A stretch of DNA of 64,000 bases from Brevundimonas sp. Leaf363. Lineage in GTDB: Bacteria > Pseudomonadota > Alphaproteobacteria > Caulobacterales > Caulobacteraceae. The position numbers and the translations under genes are program-made. Below the pieces are notes generated by a model that saw nothing but the letters and a program-made list of their open reading frames with translations, had not been told where the DNA came from and did not search any database. The stretch spans positions 1,038,550 through 1,102,549 of the forward strand of contig NZ_LMPZ01000002.1 in the NCBI RefSeq assembly GCF_001424025.1, given 5' to 3'. Positions 63,695-64,000 of this stretch are shown piece after piece (position 1 is the first letter of the stretch; each line of letters opens with the position of its first letter).

Positions 63695-63734
63695 GCGTTT
63701 GGGCGTGGCCCCGTGGTCTCGATGACAACCCGGG

Positions 63735-63752
63735 CGGAGGAATGGTCCTCCG
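63735..63752 (+). promoter_or_regulatory. Leader hairpin upstream of rpsL
   Basis: CGGAGGA / TCCTCCG with loop ATGG is a perfect 7-bp hairpin about 70 bases before the rpsL ATG. It could be part of a 5' leader of the str operon; role unproven. Confidence 0.4.
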
Positions 63753-63821
63753 TTCATAAGAAGGCGAGGGGCGCTCCGGCCGACAGGCACACGCCCCCAT
63801 CAGAAGTCGAGACTGCCTTTA

Positions 63822-64000
63822 ATGCCTACGATCAATCAGCTGATCCGCAAGCCGCGCAAGCCCAAGCCCACCCGTAACAAGGTGCCGGCCCTGGAGGGTT
63901 CGCCCCAGCGTCGCGGCGTCTGCACCCGCGTCTATACGACGACCCCGAAGAAGCCGAACTCGGCGCTGCGTAAGGTCGCCAAGGTCCGCCTGGCCAAGAA
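63822..64000 (+). CDS. rpsL: 30S ribosomal protein S12 (3' end outside window)
   Basis: The first 59 residues of uS12 begin [20 protein letters not shown] and contain [20 protein letters not shown], near-identical to other bacteria. The Lys pair in TPKKPNSAL, where streptomycin-resistance changes usually occur, is wild-type. The gene is cut by the window end. There is no clear Shine-Dalgarno sequence in front of the ATG (TGCCTTTA). In many bacteria rpsL follows rpoC closely; here 6.5 kb lies between. Confidence 0.97.
   Translation, partial: MPTINQLIRKPRKPKPTRNKVPALEGSPQRRGVCTRVYTTTPKKPNSALRKVAKVRLAK

Overview
This window is a stretch of a high-GC alphaproteobacterial chromosome, most likely from Caulobacterales and probably near Brevundimonas. 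Evidence: very high GC coding sequence with strong third-position bias; a lipoprotein fragment of the Caulobacter CC0125/CC1285 type; an HfsD/HfsA/HfsB-like holdfast polysaccharide cluster; gatCAB; RcnB-family proteins; and many GTGA/ATGA translational overlaps with GTG or TTG starts. I see no rRNA, tRNA, insertion sequence, integrase, phage gene or CRISPR array.

Layout. 1-7 kb: a partial lipoprotein, a membrane protein, then crcB, a pseudouridine synthase, a TPR/2OG-oxygenase protein and an ATP12-type chaperone with overlapping ends, then pccB. 7-9 kb: an accessory islet with a lower-GC orphan gene, a truncated phosphatase-like gene and a small DUF559 endonuclease-like gene bracketed by palindromic repeats. 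9-14 kb, leftward: ruvX, pyrB, a dihydroorotase-like pyrC lacking its metal ligands, ohr, a GST gene and cobS. 14-18 kb: a lipoprotein and gatC-gatA-gatB. 18-20.4 kb: three adjacent RcnB-family genes with arginine- or proline-rich repeats. 20.6-24 kb: a Sel1-like protein and the hfs-like genes. 24-30 kb, leftward: ychF and a copper/metal module (PCuAC lipoprotein, PepSY membrane protein, TonB receptor, DUF2946 protein) downstream of rplY and pth. 31-40 kb: housekeeping genes (prs, bamD, recN, a tRNA methyltransferase, polyprenyl diphosphate synthase, an aspartate aminotransferase, a VTT membrane protein). 40-46.7 kb: the cell elongation operon mreB-mreC-mreD-mrdA-rodA. 46.9-57.3 kb: rplJ-rplL, an FKBP lipoprotein, rpoB and rpoC. 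57-63.6 kb: a putative glycosyltransferase, two TonB-like proteins and a MacAB-like exporter. The window ends inside rpsL.

The most notable structure outside genes is a set of paired, inverted, palindromic intergenic repeats (REPIN-like doublets) of at least four sequence types, at 8.1-8.8, 24.0, 36.2, 38.2 and 60.8 kb, with a fifth kind of imperfect inverted repeat between rpoB and rpoC. The most interesting single locus is 7.97-8.77 kb, where a DUF559 gene is bracketed almost to the base by copies of one repeat type and another copy has cut off a phosphatase-like gene. Other points are the catalytically dead dihydroorotase beside pyrB, a perfect 12-bp operator-like palindrome overlapping a probable leaderless promoter of the GST gene, and a Spy/CpxP-like helical insertion in the MacA-like adaptor. 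All calls rest on reading the sequence and on recall of protein families; no database search was run.
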